A DNA stretch of 64,000 nucleotides from Cafeteria roenbergensis (Eukaryota; Sar; Bigyra; Bicosoecida; Cafeteriaceae), in NCBI GenBank assembly GCA_008330645.1, contig VLTN01000001.1, forward strand, positions 1,469,564 to 1,533,563, read 5' to 3'. The position numbers and the translations under genes were made by a program. The notes beneath the pieces are model-generated. The model saw only the letters and a list, made by a program, of their open reading frames with translations, made no database searches and was not told the DNA's origin. This document shows, piece after piece, positions 12,185 to 21,230 of this stretch (position 1 is the stretch's first letter; every line of letters begins with the position of its first letter).

Positions 12185-14306
12185 TCAGCGGCGCTTCTTG
12201 CTCTCCCCTGCCGCGGCCTTGGTCCGGGCCTCGAACGTGCGCTTGCTCGCCGCGCCCTGCTCGGCAAGGGCCAGGCGCCACGCCTCCTTCTCGGCCGCCG
12301 TCTCCGCTGCGTAGAGCGGGCACACCACCGCCGAGAGCGCCGCTTGCACCGCCAGCACCGCCAGCGCTGACTGGAGGCCCCACCCCAGCGCCTGCACGCG
12401 CTCGAGCGACAGCCAGTCCAGCGGGCCGTCGCCCTCGGGCGCGGGCCAGCCCATCGCGACCCAGGCGCAGACGGCAAGGGCGACGAGGGCGCGCGCGGGC
12501 TCGATCGCAGCGGCCGCCGGCGATCGGTCGTGCAGGAGGCCGATGGTCCACACCGCGCTGCCCACGAACGCGGCCACGCCGATGGCTTGCATGGTGGGGC
12601 CGCTGGCCGAGCTTGGCTGCAAGGCGAGGAACAGGAACGCTGCGCCGGCCACCGAGAAGGACAGCAGCGTGTACAGCGCCAGCGGCGTCGGAAGCGCCCG
12701 CAGCGGCGTGGCCACGGGGTTCGCGCGGTGGCCCAGCTCCGGCACCGGGAAGTCCTTCCAGCGGCCCGCCTTGCCATCCTTGCCGGCCACCCACAGCCGG
12801 CCCGGGCCCGCCACGATGTGCTTGGCCGCCTCCGGTGCCGGCGTCCTGGACATGCGTCGCCCGATCTCGCGCAGGTGGTGCAGCTGCGCCGCCCATGGCT
12901 CGAAGCTCTTGAGGGGCGGCACGATGCCGTACACGATGGCGTCGTCCTCGCGCTCCTCGCAGAACGTGCCGAAGAGGCGGTCCCAGATGATGAGCGTGCC
13001 GCCGTAGTTGCAGTCGATGCACCACGGGTTGCGGCCGTGGTGCACCCTGTGGTGCGAGGGGGTGTTGAAGACGAACTCGATGGGCCAGGGGAGCTTTGGG
13101 ATGTGACGGGTGTGGATCCAGAACTGGAACAGCAGGTTGAACGCCTTGTGCGCGATGTGAACGTCGGGCGGCACGAAGAACGCGACGGGCAGGTAGAACA
13201 CGAAACCGTCCAGGCCAGCGAACACCGTCTGTCTCAGGGCAGTCGCAAGATTGTACTCCTCCGACGAGTGGTGAACCTGCGACGACGCAGCGCGACCAAA
13301 GCCCGGGCCAGGCCAATGCGCAAGACTGAGCTGCAGCTCCCGCGCCCGTGCCGCCCGCGCCCGTGCCGCCCGCGCCCGTGCCGCCCGCGCCCGTGCCGCC
13401 CGCGCCCGTGCCGCCCGCGCCCGTGCCGCCCGCGCCCGTGCCGCCCGCGCCCGTGCCGCCCGCGCCCGTGCCGCCCGCGCCCGTGCCGCCCGCGCCCGTG
13501 CCGCCCGCGCCCGTGCGGCTCGAACGCGCTCTCAGAAGGCCGCGGACCTCACCTCGTGGAAGCCCCAGAGCAGGTTCACCTCGTGTGCCATGCGGTGGAA
13601 CCAGTAGTAGCCAAAGTCAATGCCCACGAAGGCGACGGCCCACATCAGGGCCTTGTTGCCGGAGAGGTCCACGACTCGGAAGTGCTCGTGAATGAAGCAG
13701 TACGGCATGATCGTGAGCACCCGAAGCAGTCCCCCGACCGTCTGGTTCAGCAGACCCGTGCTCAGCGATGAGATGGTCATCTGGTAGGAGAAGAACTTCT
13801 CGCCCTTGAGCGCGGTCAACACCACCTCGACGAGGAGAGCAATGAGGAACATCGGGAGGGCTTCGGCGAAAAAGGGCAGGCCGGCCATTTCGGCCGCCCC
13901 AGACGCATCCCTGTCCAGCGAGCCCACAGTTTGCGAGTTGAACTTGCGCGACGCGTGCTTGCTGAGCGGGAGGGCAAGCGTCCACAGCGCGTGGTCGGCG
14001 TCGGAAGGCAGGCCTCCCGGAGCCGCAAAATTGTACGCAGACACTGCCAGGAAGTTGAGCCCGCCTGCGTGCCCGGGAGCAGAGGGGCAGACCAGCGCGC
14101 AGTGTCCCCTATCGTTCTGACCCGGCAAGCCATTCCTGCGCTGGGCGGCAGCCCTTGCGCGAACTGCTTGATGGCCGAAGCTCGGTTCCCGCCAGCTTTC
14201 CACGGCGCGCCGTCGACGAACCGCGGCGCGGCCGCTCACCAGAGTACGCCAGGGCTGCAAGAAACAGCGCCCACACAAGGGCAGCCACTGCCCCTCCCGA
14301 GGCCAT
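12185..14306 (-). CDS. Alkylglycerol monooxygenase-like protein, copy A
   Basis: Three exons (14306-14240, 14064-13553, 13276-12185) join with consistent phases into about 556 residues. Histidine boxes 'HRMAHE', 'HEVHHSSEEYN' and 'HHRVHHGRN' are all present. The N-terminus is shorter than in the neighbouring copy: a segment equivalent to 'PDKLQRSEWLRRF' is missing, though a fragment reading EWLAGSER remains in the first intron, so a small exon may have decayed. The C-terminal hydrophobic region and KKRR tail are almost the same as in copy B, except for a short divergent patch at about 12570-12640. The second intron holds a 15-bp minisatellite. Confidence 0.83.
13340..13515. repeat. 15-bp minisatellite in AGMO copy A intron
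   Basis: About twelve near-perfect copies of a 15-bp unit (CCCGTGCCGCCCGCG) lie in the intron between the last two exons of the upstream AGMO copy. The matching intron of the other copy lacks them, so the array arose after the duplication or was lost from one copy. Confidence 0.9.
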
Positions 14307-14921
14307 CGCTTCCGGGTGCTGCGCCGGAGTGCGGCTCGCCAGCTGCAACCGACGCGCTCGGGCAAGGGAACTGTCTGCAGCGGCGGAGCTCGAGGTAGCG
14401 GCTCAAGAACAGTGCGCCGCCCGAGTGCGCCTCCGGCACCACGCCGGCGTCGTGCGGAACTTCCCATTTGACCTCCTGTCGGCAGCCATCGTCCAGCCCG
14501 CTCTGGCAGCTACGAAGAAGCATCCTGCTGCAATTGCCCGAGCAGAGCATTGGGAAGCAGATACTGGCGGGCAGTCTCCAACTCCCACTCCTGCCCCCCC
14601 CGTCAGTCGAGAGTGAGTGCGTCGCGTTCTCGACGTGGCGGTAGCCGCTCTTTCGTGCCGGGAACGTGGCGGATCGGTGCGGGGACCAGCGCGCCCATCG
14701 CAGTGAAAGCAGGCCGCCAGCGTGGGCTGGGCAAAGTCGCCGCTCCGCTGCCAAGATGCGTCGTGTCCTGCGCCTCACCCTGTGCGGGGCCCTCCTGACT
14801 GCCACCCAGCGACTGCCGCACCAACGATGCGCGCCGGTGTCTCCCGGCCACCCCGCGCGGGAGGCAAGGCCTCACGTCTGCTCCGCGACTCGCTGGTTTT
14901 TGCGCTTCGCGCAGTTGAGCC

Positions 14922-15578
14922 ATGGCAGCGGTGACTGGCACGCCCGTGACAGCGCATTCGGAGCCGGTGCTCCCCCCGACACCGTGGGAATCTGCCGGCT
15001 GCCAGAAGACTTGCGCCACCTTGTCAAGACTGGGCGTGGGCGCAGACATGAGGCTGTGCTGCCGGCCGTGGACTCGCGACGAGCGCGTCCTCGCAGGCAT
15101 CGCTCGATTCGTCGGCGAGTCAGCCATCAGTGCCCTTTTCGGCGTCGTCGCGATGCTTGTGAGCTGGTTTTGGAACGCGTCCGCCCTCATTGCCATTGCG
15201 ATCAGCAGCGCCGTCGACCTTCTGCGCAACCTGGGGTACTGCTGGCAAGCGCGCGCCGGCCTGAGCGGGCCGGGCGGGCTCCCTCCGTCGGTGTTCGTGA
15301 CTTGGACCGTGAGCATTTTGCTCCACTTTGCTGCAATCGGCTGTAGCTCCTATGTGATGAACGTGGTCGAAAACTTGGATGATGTCACTCGGGAGGAGGC
15401 TGAGCTGTTCGAGCCTCTGTTCTGGGCAGGGTGCATCTGCTCCATCGTCGGCCCCTTAGCCAGCGTCAGCGTGGCCCTCTCCGCGGCCGGTGACGTCAAG
15501 CCTCAAGTCGTGGCCGATTTCGCCCGCAGGACACCCGGAGAAGGCGCAACAGACACCCGGCCCTTGCTCAACGTGTGA
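14922..15578 (+). CDS. Multi-pass membrane protein, tandem paralogue 1
   Basis: A single-exon frame of 218 codons. I do not recognise the family. Features visible are a soluble N-terminus with 'GADMRLCCRPWTRDERV' (about residues 40-56), then about four hydrophobic segments ('ISALFGVVAMLVSWFW', 'ALIAIAISSAV', 'TWTVSILLHFAAIGCSSYV', 'FWAGCICSIVGPLASVSVAL') and a polar tail. The next gene downstream is a clear paralogue in the same orientation with the same CCRPWTRDER block, which supports both frames as real. Confidence 0.7.
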   Translation: MAAVTGTPVTAHSEPVLPPTPWESAGCQKTCATLSRLGVGADMRLCCRPWTRDERVLAGIARFVGESAISALFGVVAMLVSWFWNASALIAIAISSAVDLLRNLGYCWQARAGLSGPGGLPPSVFVTWTVSILLHFAAIGCSSYVMNVVENLDDVTREEAELFEPLFWAGCICSIVGPLASVSVALSAAGDVKPQVVADFARRTPGEGATDTRPLLNV

Positions 15579-16425
15579 AGCGAGCCCGCAAGGCCATGGC
15601 ACGGCGAGCCGACCATTTTGCGCATGTGCAACGGGACTGTGTCGGCCAGTCAGGCTGTCCTCACCGACCTCGGTTGGCCCGCTGGGTGCCAGCCGCGTGC
15701 CTGGTTCGCGAGCCCGAGGGGCCGCTGGCGCTGTGCCGTGCTTTTGCGCTTGAATGGCATGCGTTGGCTGGTCTGCGTGGTTGTATTGGGGGCGCGCGCG
15801 AATCAACGTCGTCCTGAATTCGAACGAGTGACGATCCTTGGCAGCGAAGGCAGGCCCCAAGGCCTTGCGCGGCCCCCACCCTCCCCCTCCCCGACGGGGT
15901 CGCCGACCGGCGTGTCCCCATCGCTTTGGCAAGCGCTCGCCGCTCGCCCCTCGCTCCTCGAGCTTGGCAAGCTGCCCGGGACAAGCCACGATGGGATATC
16001 GTGGCAGTTTCCCGACGGGTCTTCTGTCCGTGCAGAGCAACCGCCAAGTCCGAGGGACGCCGCCGGCACTCTCCCCACGGGCTGCGCTTCCTCGGCAAGT
16101 GCGTTTTCTGTCCTTGCGCGGTGTCCCGGCGCAGAGGGCGCGCGCGCGCGCGCACAGGCGGCGGTGGGGCCGGCATGCACGCCGCTCCGGGAGAGCCGCC
16201 GTCGCCGTTTGAAAAACCGCGCCGGGCTCGCCATGTGCCCGCCACCCAGTGGGAGATCTGTCATGACTCGCGCGCTGCTCGCCCCAGGGCTGGCATGGCG
16301 GCCCTCCCCCGACCACCGCGTCGGCGGTGTGCGTGCTCCTGCTTGCAGTCGCTGTGCGCTGGTGGCTGGGCGTCACGCCGTCGCTTCGGTGTGCTGCTGA
16401 TACGCGCGTTTGGTTGCAGGACAGC
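15579..16425. other. Spacer between the tandem paralogues
   Basis: About 850 bp without a gene I can support. Open frames on both strands here are long only because of the high GC content; none shows a recognisable motif. The first coding exon of the downstream paralogue could extend upstream of its ATG, since an AG acceptor (TTGCAG, ending about 16419) sits just before it, but I cannot place a partner exon. Confidence 0.5.
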
Positions 16426-17062
16426 GATGGCAACAGCCTCTGGCACGCCCGTGCCGCAGAACTCTCAGTTGCAGCCCGCTCCCACCGTCTGGGAGTCGGA
16501 GGGCTGTACGGACGCGTGCAAAGTTATGTCACAGCTGGGCGTGGGCGCGAACATGCGGCTGTGCTGCCGGCCGTGGACTCGCGACGAGCGGGTTGTCGCT
16601 GGCCTCGAAGTTTTCCGGGCCGAATCTGCCATTGATGCCCTATACGGCGTCATTGCAATGCTAGTTGCATACTTTTGGGCCTTCACCGTGCTCATCGCCG
16701 TTGCGATCGTTTCAGTCGTCGGGCTGATGCGCAGCGTTGGGTACTTCCGTCAGGCTCGGGCCGGACTGAATGAGCCGGGCGGGCTCTCTCCGTCCGTGTT
16801 CACGACCTGGGCTGCCGGCATGGTGCTCCAAGCGGGCGCATTCGGCTGTGTGTCGTTCGTGCTGGATGTGATGCTCAACCTGGACTCGATCACGCTGGAT
16901 GAGGCGCAGCTGGTCCTGCCGCTCTTCTGGGTGGGGAGCATAGGCACCATCCTCGGCCACCTGGCCAGCGCCTTGGTGGCGCACGACATCATGAAGCGTC
17001 TTGCTCCCGAGCCCGAGGATGGCCGCGTGGTTGAGATGGCGGGCGAGCGCTCGCGTGCGTGA
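16426..17062 (+). CDS. Multi-pass membrane protein, tandem paralogue 2
   Basis: About 211 codons from the ATG at 16426. It shares with the upstream gene 'GANMRLCCRPWTRDERVV', 'FRQARAGLNEPGGLSPSVF' and a similar series of four hydrophobic segments. The duplication is old enough that the N-terminus and tail differ. Family and function are unknown. A TTGCAG acceptor sits about 6 bp before the ATG, so an upstream exon is possible. Confidence 0.7.
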
Positions 17063-17209
17063 ACTGGCCGCCTCCGCCGACGACTGAGTGGTTGTGGCTG
17101 CTCTGCGACAAATTGCGAGCGCGCGCGCCGGGCGGACGCAGAGCGGGCAGCGCGAGCACGGCACCCGCCCCAGAAGCAAGTGCGCGCACACCCGCCAGCT
17201 TGCCTTGCG

Positions 17210-17863
17210 ATGGAGCCCCGAGTTTTGTTCGGGGGGGGCGCGGCCACGCCGTCGGCGCAGGCTCGAGTGTCTCGAACGGTCGCCAAAACTCCCGCCGCCG
17301 TGAGGCTTCGGTACCTGACGCAGCAGCTTGCTACTCACCGGGAGCGAATATCCGAGCTAGAGGAGCGCAACTCGGAACTGGAGGCGATCTGTGGGGGCTC
17401 AAAGGCACGCCTGGCAGCGGATGCCAGCTCGCACGACCCGTTTGTGGCGGCTGCGCGCATCAAGTCGCTGGAGGCCGAGGTCTGGGCATTGCGGCAGGAG
17501 AAGCAGGACCTCCTGGCGCGTGCGCATGCTGCCGACGACCGAATTGCCGAGCTGCGAGCGGCCCGCGGGAAGGCTCGCCGTTCCCCGTGCGGGCTGCTTT
17601 CGTCGCCCCTCACTCCCTCCCACGAGTACGCAGCCATTCTGGCGGAGCTCGCTTCAGCTCAAGCTGAAATCGAGGCCGAGGAGTCCCACGCACGTTCGTT
17701 TGTCTCGCGCGAGAGAGTGCACGCCGAGCAGGAGGCGGCCGCGTCAGGCAGCAGGCAAGTGGTCGAGGCGGCAACCGCCTGTGGAGGCACACCGCCACGC
17801 AAGCAAGCGGAGGTCCTATCACCGGTGAAAAGGGCGGCCCAGCTGTGCCGCGAGGGAGAGTGA
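17210..17863 (+). CDS. Coiled-coil protein (possible N-terminal part of the ankyrin gene)
   Basis: From the ATG at 17210 the frame gives about 217 residues. 'LRYLTQQLATHRERISELEE' and 'IKSLEAEVWALRQEKQDLLA' have clear heptad spacing, followed by more Glu/Ala-rich helix. The stop TGA at 17861 lies directly before a frame on the same strand that leads into ankyrin repeats. I could not find an intron of normal length with consistent phase to join them, so they are listed apart, but one gene is possible. No enzymatic motif is visible. Confidence 0.55.
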   Translation: MEPRVLFGGGAATPSAQARVSRTVAKTPAAVRLRYLTQQLATHRERISELEERNSELEAICGGSKARLAADASSHDPFVAAARIKSLEAEVWALRQEKQDLLARAHAADDRIAELRAARGKARRSPCGLLSSPLTPSHEYAAILAELASAQAEIEAEESHARSFVSRERVHAEQEAAASGSRQVVEAATACGGTPPRKQAEVLSPVKRAAQLCREGE

Positions 17864-17888
17864 GCTTGCACCGCTTGTTGCAGGCTTC

Positions 17889-18840
17889 GTGTCTCAGGCC
17901 GCACCGGTCACGCTGGCAGTCGCGCGCGCGCCCGCCGCATTGGCGGACCTCCGCCGCACGAGCCCTTGTCCCACCCCAGTTGCTCATCAATCCGCCCTCG
18001 CCGCTGGTTTTCCGCCGCGCCAACGCAGCGGGAGGGCGCTGAAGCGACTCATCTTGCCCGCCGCGGCGGCGCGCCTCGTCCCGGGAGCGCACGCTGCAGC
18101 CGTGCAGGCCCTCGGCGGGAGGACGATGGTTCACCCCGACGCCCTGGTCAACACGACCTCAGGCGAGGCGCTGCTCCATTGCGCCTGCAGGGCCGGGCAC
18201 ACGGCGGCTGTGCGCGTGCTGCTGCGCTGCGGCGCCAACGTGATGCTTCTCGATGTGAGCAACGGGCCGCGCGTGGCCGCGGCACGCCGCGGCCACCGCT
18301 CACGGTGGGGTGCCGGGCGCCGTTGGGCCCCCTTCTAGGACTTTGGCCCCGCGCCACACTGCGCCCGGAAGCGCCGAGCCAGCGCCACCGCAGGGCCGCT
18401 CGCGGCCACGGCCTCAGCCCCCACCCCCTCCCTCCTCTCTAATCCCCCTCCCCCTTCACCTGCCGGCGCCACCCCGGCCGCACCCTCTTCCGCAGGCTGC
18501 CGGAAGGACTGCCCTCGACGTCGCCGAGGAGGCCGGGTCCGACGACGTGGCCTCCTACCTGCGGACGAAGCGCGATCAGATGCGCGAGCTGATGCAGGCT
18601 GCGCAGCCGACGGCGCCGCAGCCGCGGGCGCCGCATGCTGGGAAACCCGGCCACCACCGCACCACGCGGGACCGCGTGCGAGCGCTGCGAGGGAGCCACG
18701 GCGCGCCACTGAGCCCGCTGCCTAACCGGAGCACCGCAGCCGGGCCAGCGAGGGGGTCTGCACTGCGAGCCAAGGCGGCCGCCTCGGAGGATGCCCGGGC
18801 CTCGGCCGCGGCCATGGCATGGGCGGCGCCCACGCTCTAG
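17889..18840 (+). CDS. Ankyrin-repeat protein
   Basis: Two exons, up to 18254 and 18496-18840, join in phase 0 so that '...RCGANVMLLD' continues as 'AAGRTALDVAEEAGS', a canonical ankyrin junction. The preceding 'EALLHCACRAGHTAAVRVLL' is another repeat. About two repeats are visible, followed by a basic Ala/Pro/Ser-rich tail. The start is uncertain: the only in-frame ATG before the repeats is at about 18126, and the open frame reaches further up to the coiled-coil frame. It is probably a scaffold protein; no partner can be named. Confidence 0.6.
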
Positions 18841-18901
18841 GAGCTTTTGCACGGCAAGCGCTGTCAGGCAAAGCCCCTGCTTCTCCTGGCTGTAGGCAGA
18901 G

Positions 18902-19861
18902 CTAATCCTCCTTGAGTAATTCGGACCGTGAGCCGCGCCTCTCGGCCGGGAAGAGGGTTCGGCTGAGGCCGGTGCCCGCTGCGGACGCCACGTCCCCGAT
19001 GCTGGGCTCGCCCCCATGGTCGAGCACGCCGTCTGGAAGTGGCGTCCTGTCCGAGCCTGCGTGTGACTGCCAGCTCGCTGGTGTGCCGGGCCCTTCGTCC
19101 GCTGCCGAGACCGCGCCAGCGCGGGCTGCGCCCTCCACGTCTGTTTGGCACGCTCGGAAGAACTCTGCTGTTTGTTTCCTCATCAGCGCTCGCACGGTGC
19201 GGAACGAGACCACAGCCTCCAAGAGCAGAAACACCAGCTGGGGCGCAGCTGTCACGGCGTCTGCCGGCACGCGATCCACGGCGATGAAACCAAGGAGGAG
19301 CATGATAGGGATTTGCGGAAACACCGTGAGGAGCACGAAGGCTGCCAGCTCCGGCACTCGCTCGCGGAGGTTGCCTGAGAACCCCAGCCAAAGCCGAATT
19401 GCCTCGACCAGCACCCAAATTCCCGAAAAGATGGGCACAATAAACTTCATGATCGGATTCATGTCGATGCCATCCACCTGCGATCAGAAAGAGGCGGCGC
19501 GAGCAGCGCAGGCGGTTTGCTGGCGGCCGGGGAGCGCGAGCCGGCTGCCAACGGCGCCGTTCCTGTCTGAGCTGCCCGCCTCACCTTCCAGATCACAAGG
19601 CCGGCGACGAAGACGGCGTGAATCAGCGAGTACAGAAAGTTATAGTACACGAGTTGCTGCAGCCCGGGGCTCGATGCCGGCTCGATGACTGCGAAAGACC
19701 GGCGCGAGGCGGCGCACGGGGAGCGCAGAGTTGCCCCGCGCAGCAGCTGCGCGTGACTCCCCGGGGGGCAAGCCGGCGAAAAAAGCACGTCGCCAGAAGG
19801 CTCTTTTGGCACCGCAAGGCTCGCCCCAGCCCCTCCCCCCGCCCTCACGTCGAACGCCCAT
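18902..19861 (-). CDS. TMEM17-like transition-zone membrane protein
   Basis: Three coding exons (19861-19849, 19688-19585, 19477-18902) join with consistent phases to about 230 residues; the first coding exon is only 13 nt. 'LQQLVYYNFLYSLIHAVFVA', 'FSGIWVLVEAIRLWLGFSGN' and 'LRERVPELAAFVLLTVFPQI' match the Transmemb_17 family (TMEM17/TMEM216/TMEM80), including the E-x-x-R-L-x-L-G-x-x-G-N-L block. Four membrane segments are seen. TMEM17 belongs to the B9/MKS complex of the ciliary transition zone. This fits the IFT140 gene 10 kb away. The tail after residue about 150 is polar and not conserved. The tiny first exon is inferred from phase and splice sites only. Confidence 0.75.
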
Positions 19862-20088
19862 CTATGTTTGCACGCGCCGGAGGGCAGAGTGGCCAGGCGC
19901 GCTTGGCAGACGCGGAGAGCTCTGCTTCTGACTGCTAGCTGCCTGATGCGCAGCGATGCAACGAGACGCAGACGAGAGCATCACACATAACTTGACGAAG
20001 CACAGCACGCGGCGACGAAGGCACCGCAGCGAAGAGCCTCGAGGCCAGCGCGCGCGCACCCGGAACCACCAGCTTGCGGCGCGCACGG

Positions 20089-20940
20089 CTAGAGGAAGAA
20101 CAGCGCCTCGTCGTGCCGGCCACCAAGGTAGAGCTCCGCGTCTTCGGGAGCAGGGCCCAGCGGGTCCACACTTGACCCTGCAGCGGCGTCGGTGTTCGGC
20201 ACCACCACCACGGGGCAGGCCGGGTCGGTGGCGCAGCAGCCCAGGCAGGAGCACACCCAGTCGGCCGACCCGCTCTCCAGCGAGCCCTTCGCACCGTCAG
20301 CCTTTTTGGAAACGAACTTGCACTTTTCGGTGAAGGACTTGTGCTTCGGGAGGGCGTCCTTGCAATCGGAGTTGGCGTTCGTAAAGGCTTTGCAGTCGGC
20401 CTTGCTCGGGTACTGGTCCTCGTCCTTGTGCTCCGCGTTGCTCGCTGGCGGGCAAAGGTCCGTGCTCACCTTGACCTTGACGGCGGACTTGCAAGCCTTG
20501 CACCGCGCGTCGAGCTCCTCCTTGGGCAGGTCCGCTGAGGCGCACGCGTCGACGGGCAGAGGCAGCGAGTCCAGGCCCGCCATCCCGTAGCCCAGGTTGC
20601 TCACCCAAGGCACAATCACCTCGTCCTTGCAAAGACTGACGTCCTTGCAAAGCTTGGCCGTGGCCTGGGCGTTGAGCGCGCGCTTCGTTGCAGGGTCTGC
20701 GGCCTCGGCCTCCAGCTTCGGGCACCCCTCCCAGCCTGAGCAGCCAGCCAGCGCCACGTCGATGCTGAACGAGGCGCCCAGGCACGTTGGATTGCACAGG
20801 TTCCGCTCGCAAGCAGTCTTGGCGTCGGAGCAGGTGCCGCCCGAGCGCTCGTCGTCGCTGCACGACTCGCAAATTTCCTCGGCGCCGGCCGCGGCCGCAG
20901 CAGCCAGCACCAGCACCAGCGTCACGGCCAGGCGCGGCAT
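20089..20940 (-). CDS. Secreted cysteine-rich protein
   Basis: An intronless frame of 283 residues starts with a clear signal peptide ('MPRLAVTLVLVLAAAAAAGA'). The mature part contains over 20 cysteines in pairs such as 'CESC', 'CKAC' and 'CSCLGCC', Lys- and Asp-rich loops, and ends in a hydrophobic FFL. I do not recognise the fold. It is likely an extracellular or lumenal protein of unknown role. A GPI anchor is not convincing because the C-terminal hydrophobic stretch is too short. Confidence 0.7.
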   Translation of the reverse strand: MPRLAVTLVLVLAAAAAAGAEEICESCSDDERSGGTCSDAKTACERNLCNPTCLGASFSIDVALAGCSGWEGCPKLEAEAADPATKRALNAQATAKLCKDVSLCKDEVIVPWVSNLGYGMAGLDSLPLPVDACASADLPKEELDARCKACKSAVKVKVSTDLCPPASNAEHKDEDQYPSKADCKAFTNANSDCKDALPKHKSFTEKCKFVSKKADGAKGSLESGSADWVCSCLGCCATDPACPVVVVPNTDAAAGSSVDPLGPAPEDAELYLGGRHDEALFFL

Positions 20941-21230
20941 TTCGCCCGTCCCAGCGAGGCGCTCGGTTGAGAAAGAGCCGCCAATTCGCGCCAGGAGCTC
21001 GCGCCAGCCTTGGGCGGGGTGGCACGGCGGGGTGCGGCAACGCCGAGCAGAGCCACGGCGGTTGCACTGAGGCGACGCGATTCAGTGTGCGCGCCTCCGC
21101 CCGCAGCCCAGGCACGGAGTGTTGGGTGCCTCGCTCGCCAGTCCGCACACACCACACGGGCCAAACAACACATTACAAGAGGAAGCGCTGTCGCTCATTC
21201 GGCTAGCGAGCGCAGGGGCGAGCTGATCGA

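Noticed and set aside
13340-13515. Proline/Ala-rich repeat protein on the plus strand
   Set aside because: The 15-bp unit lies in an AGMO intron on the other strand and the open frame is a by-product of the repeat.
17824-17900. Very short intron joining the coiled-coil frame to the ankyrin frame
   Set aside because: Candidate introns of 24-75 nt are far below the 130-350 bp seen elsewhere in the window and most have inconsistent phase.
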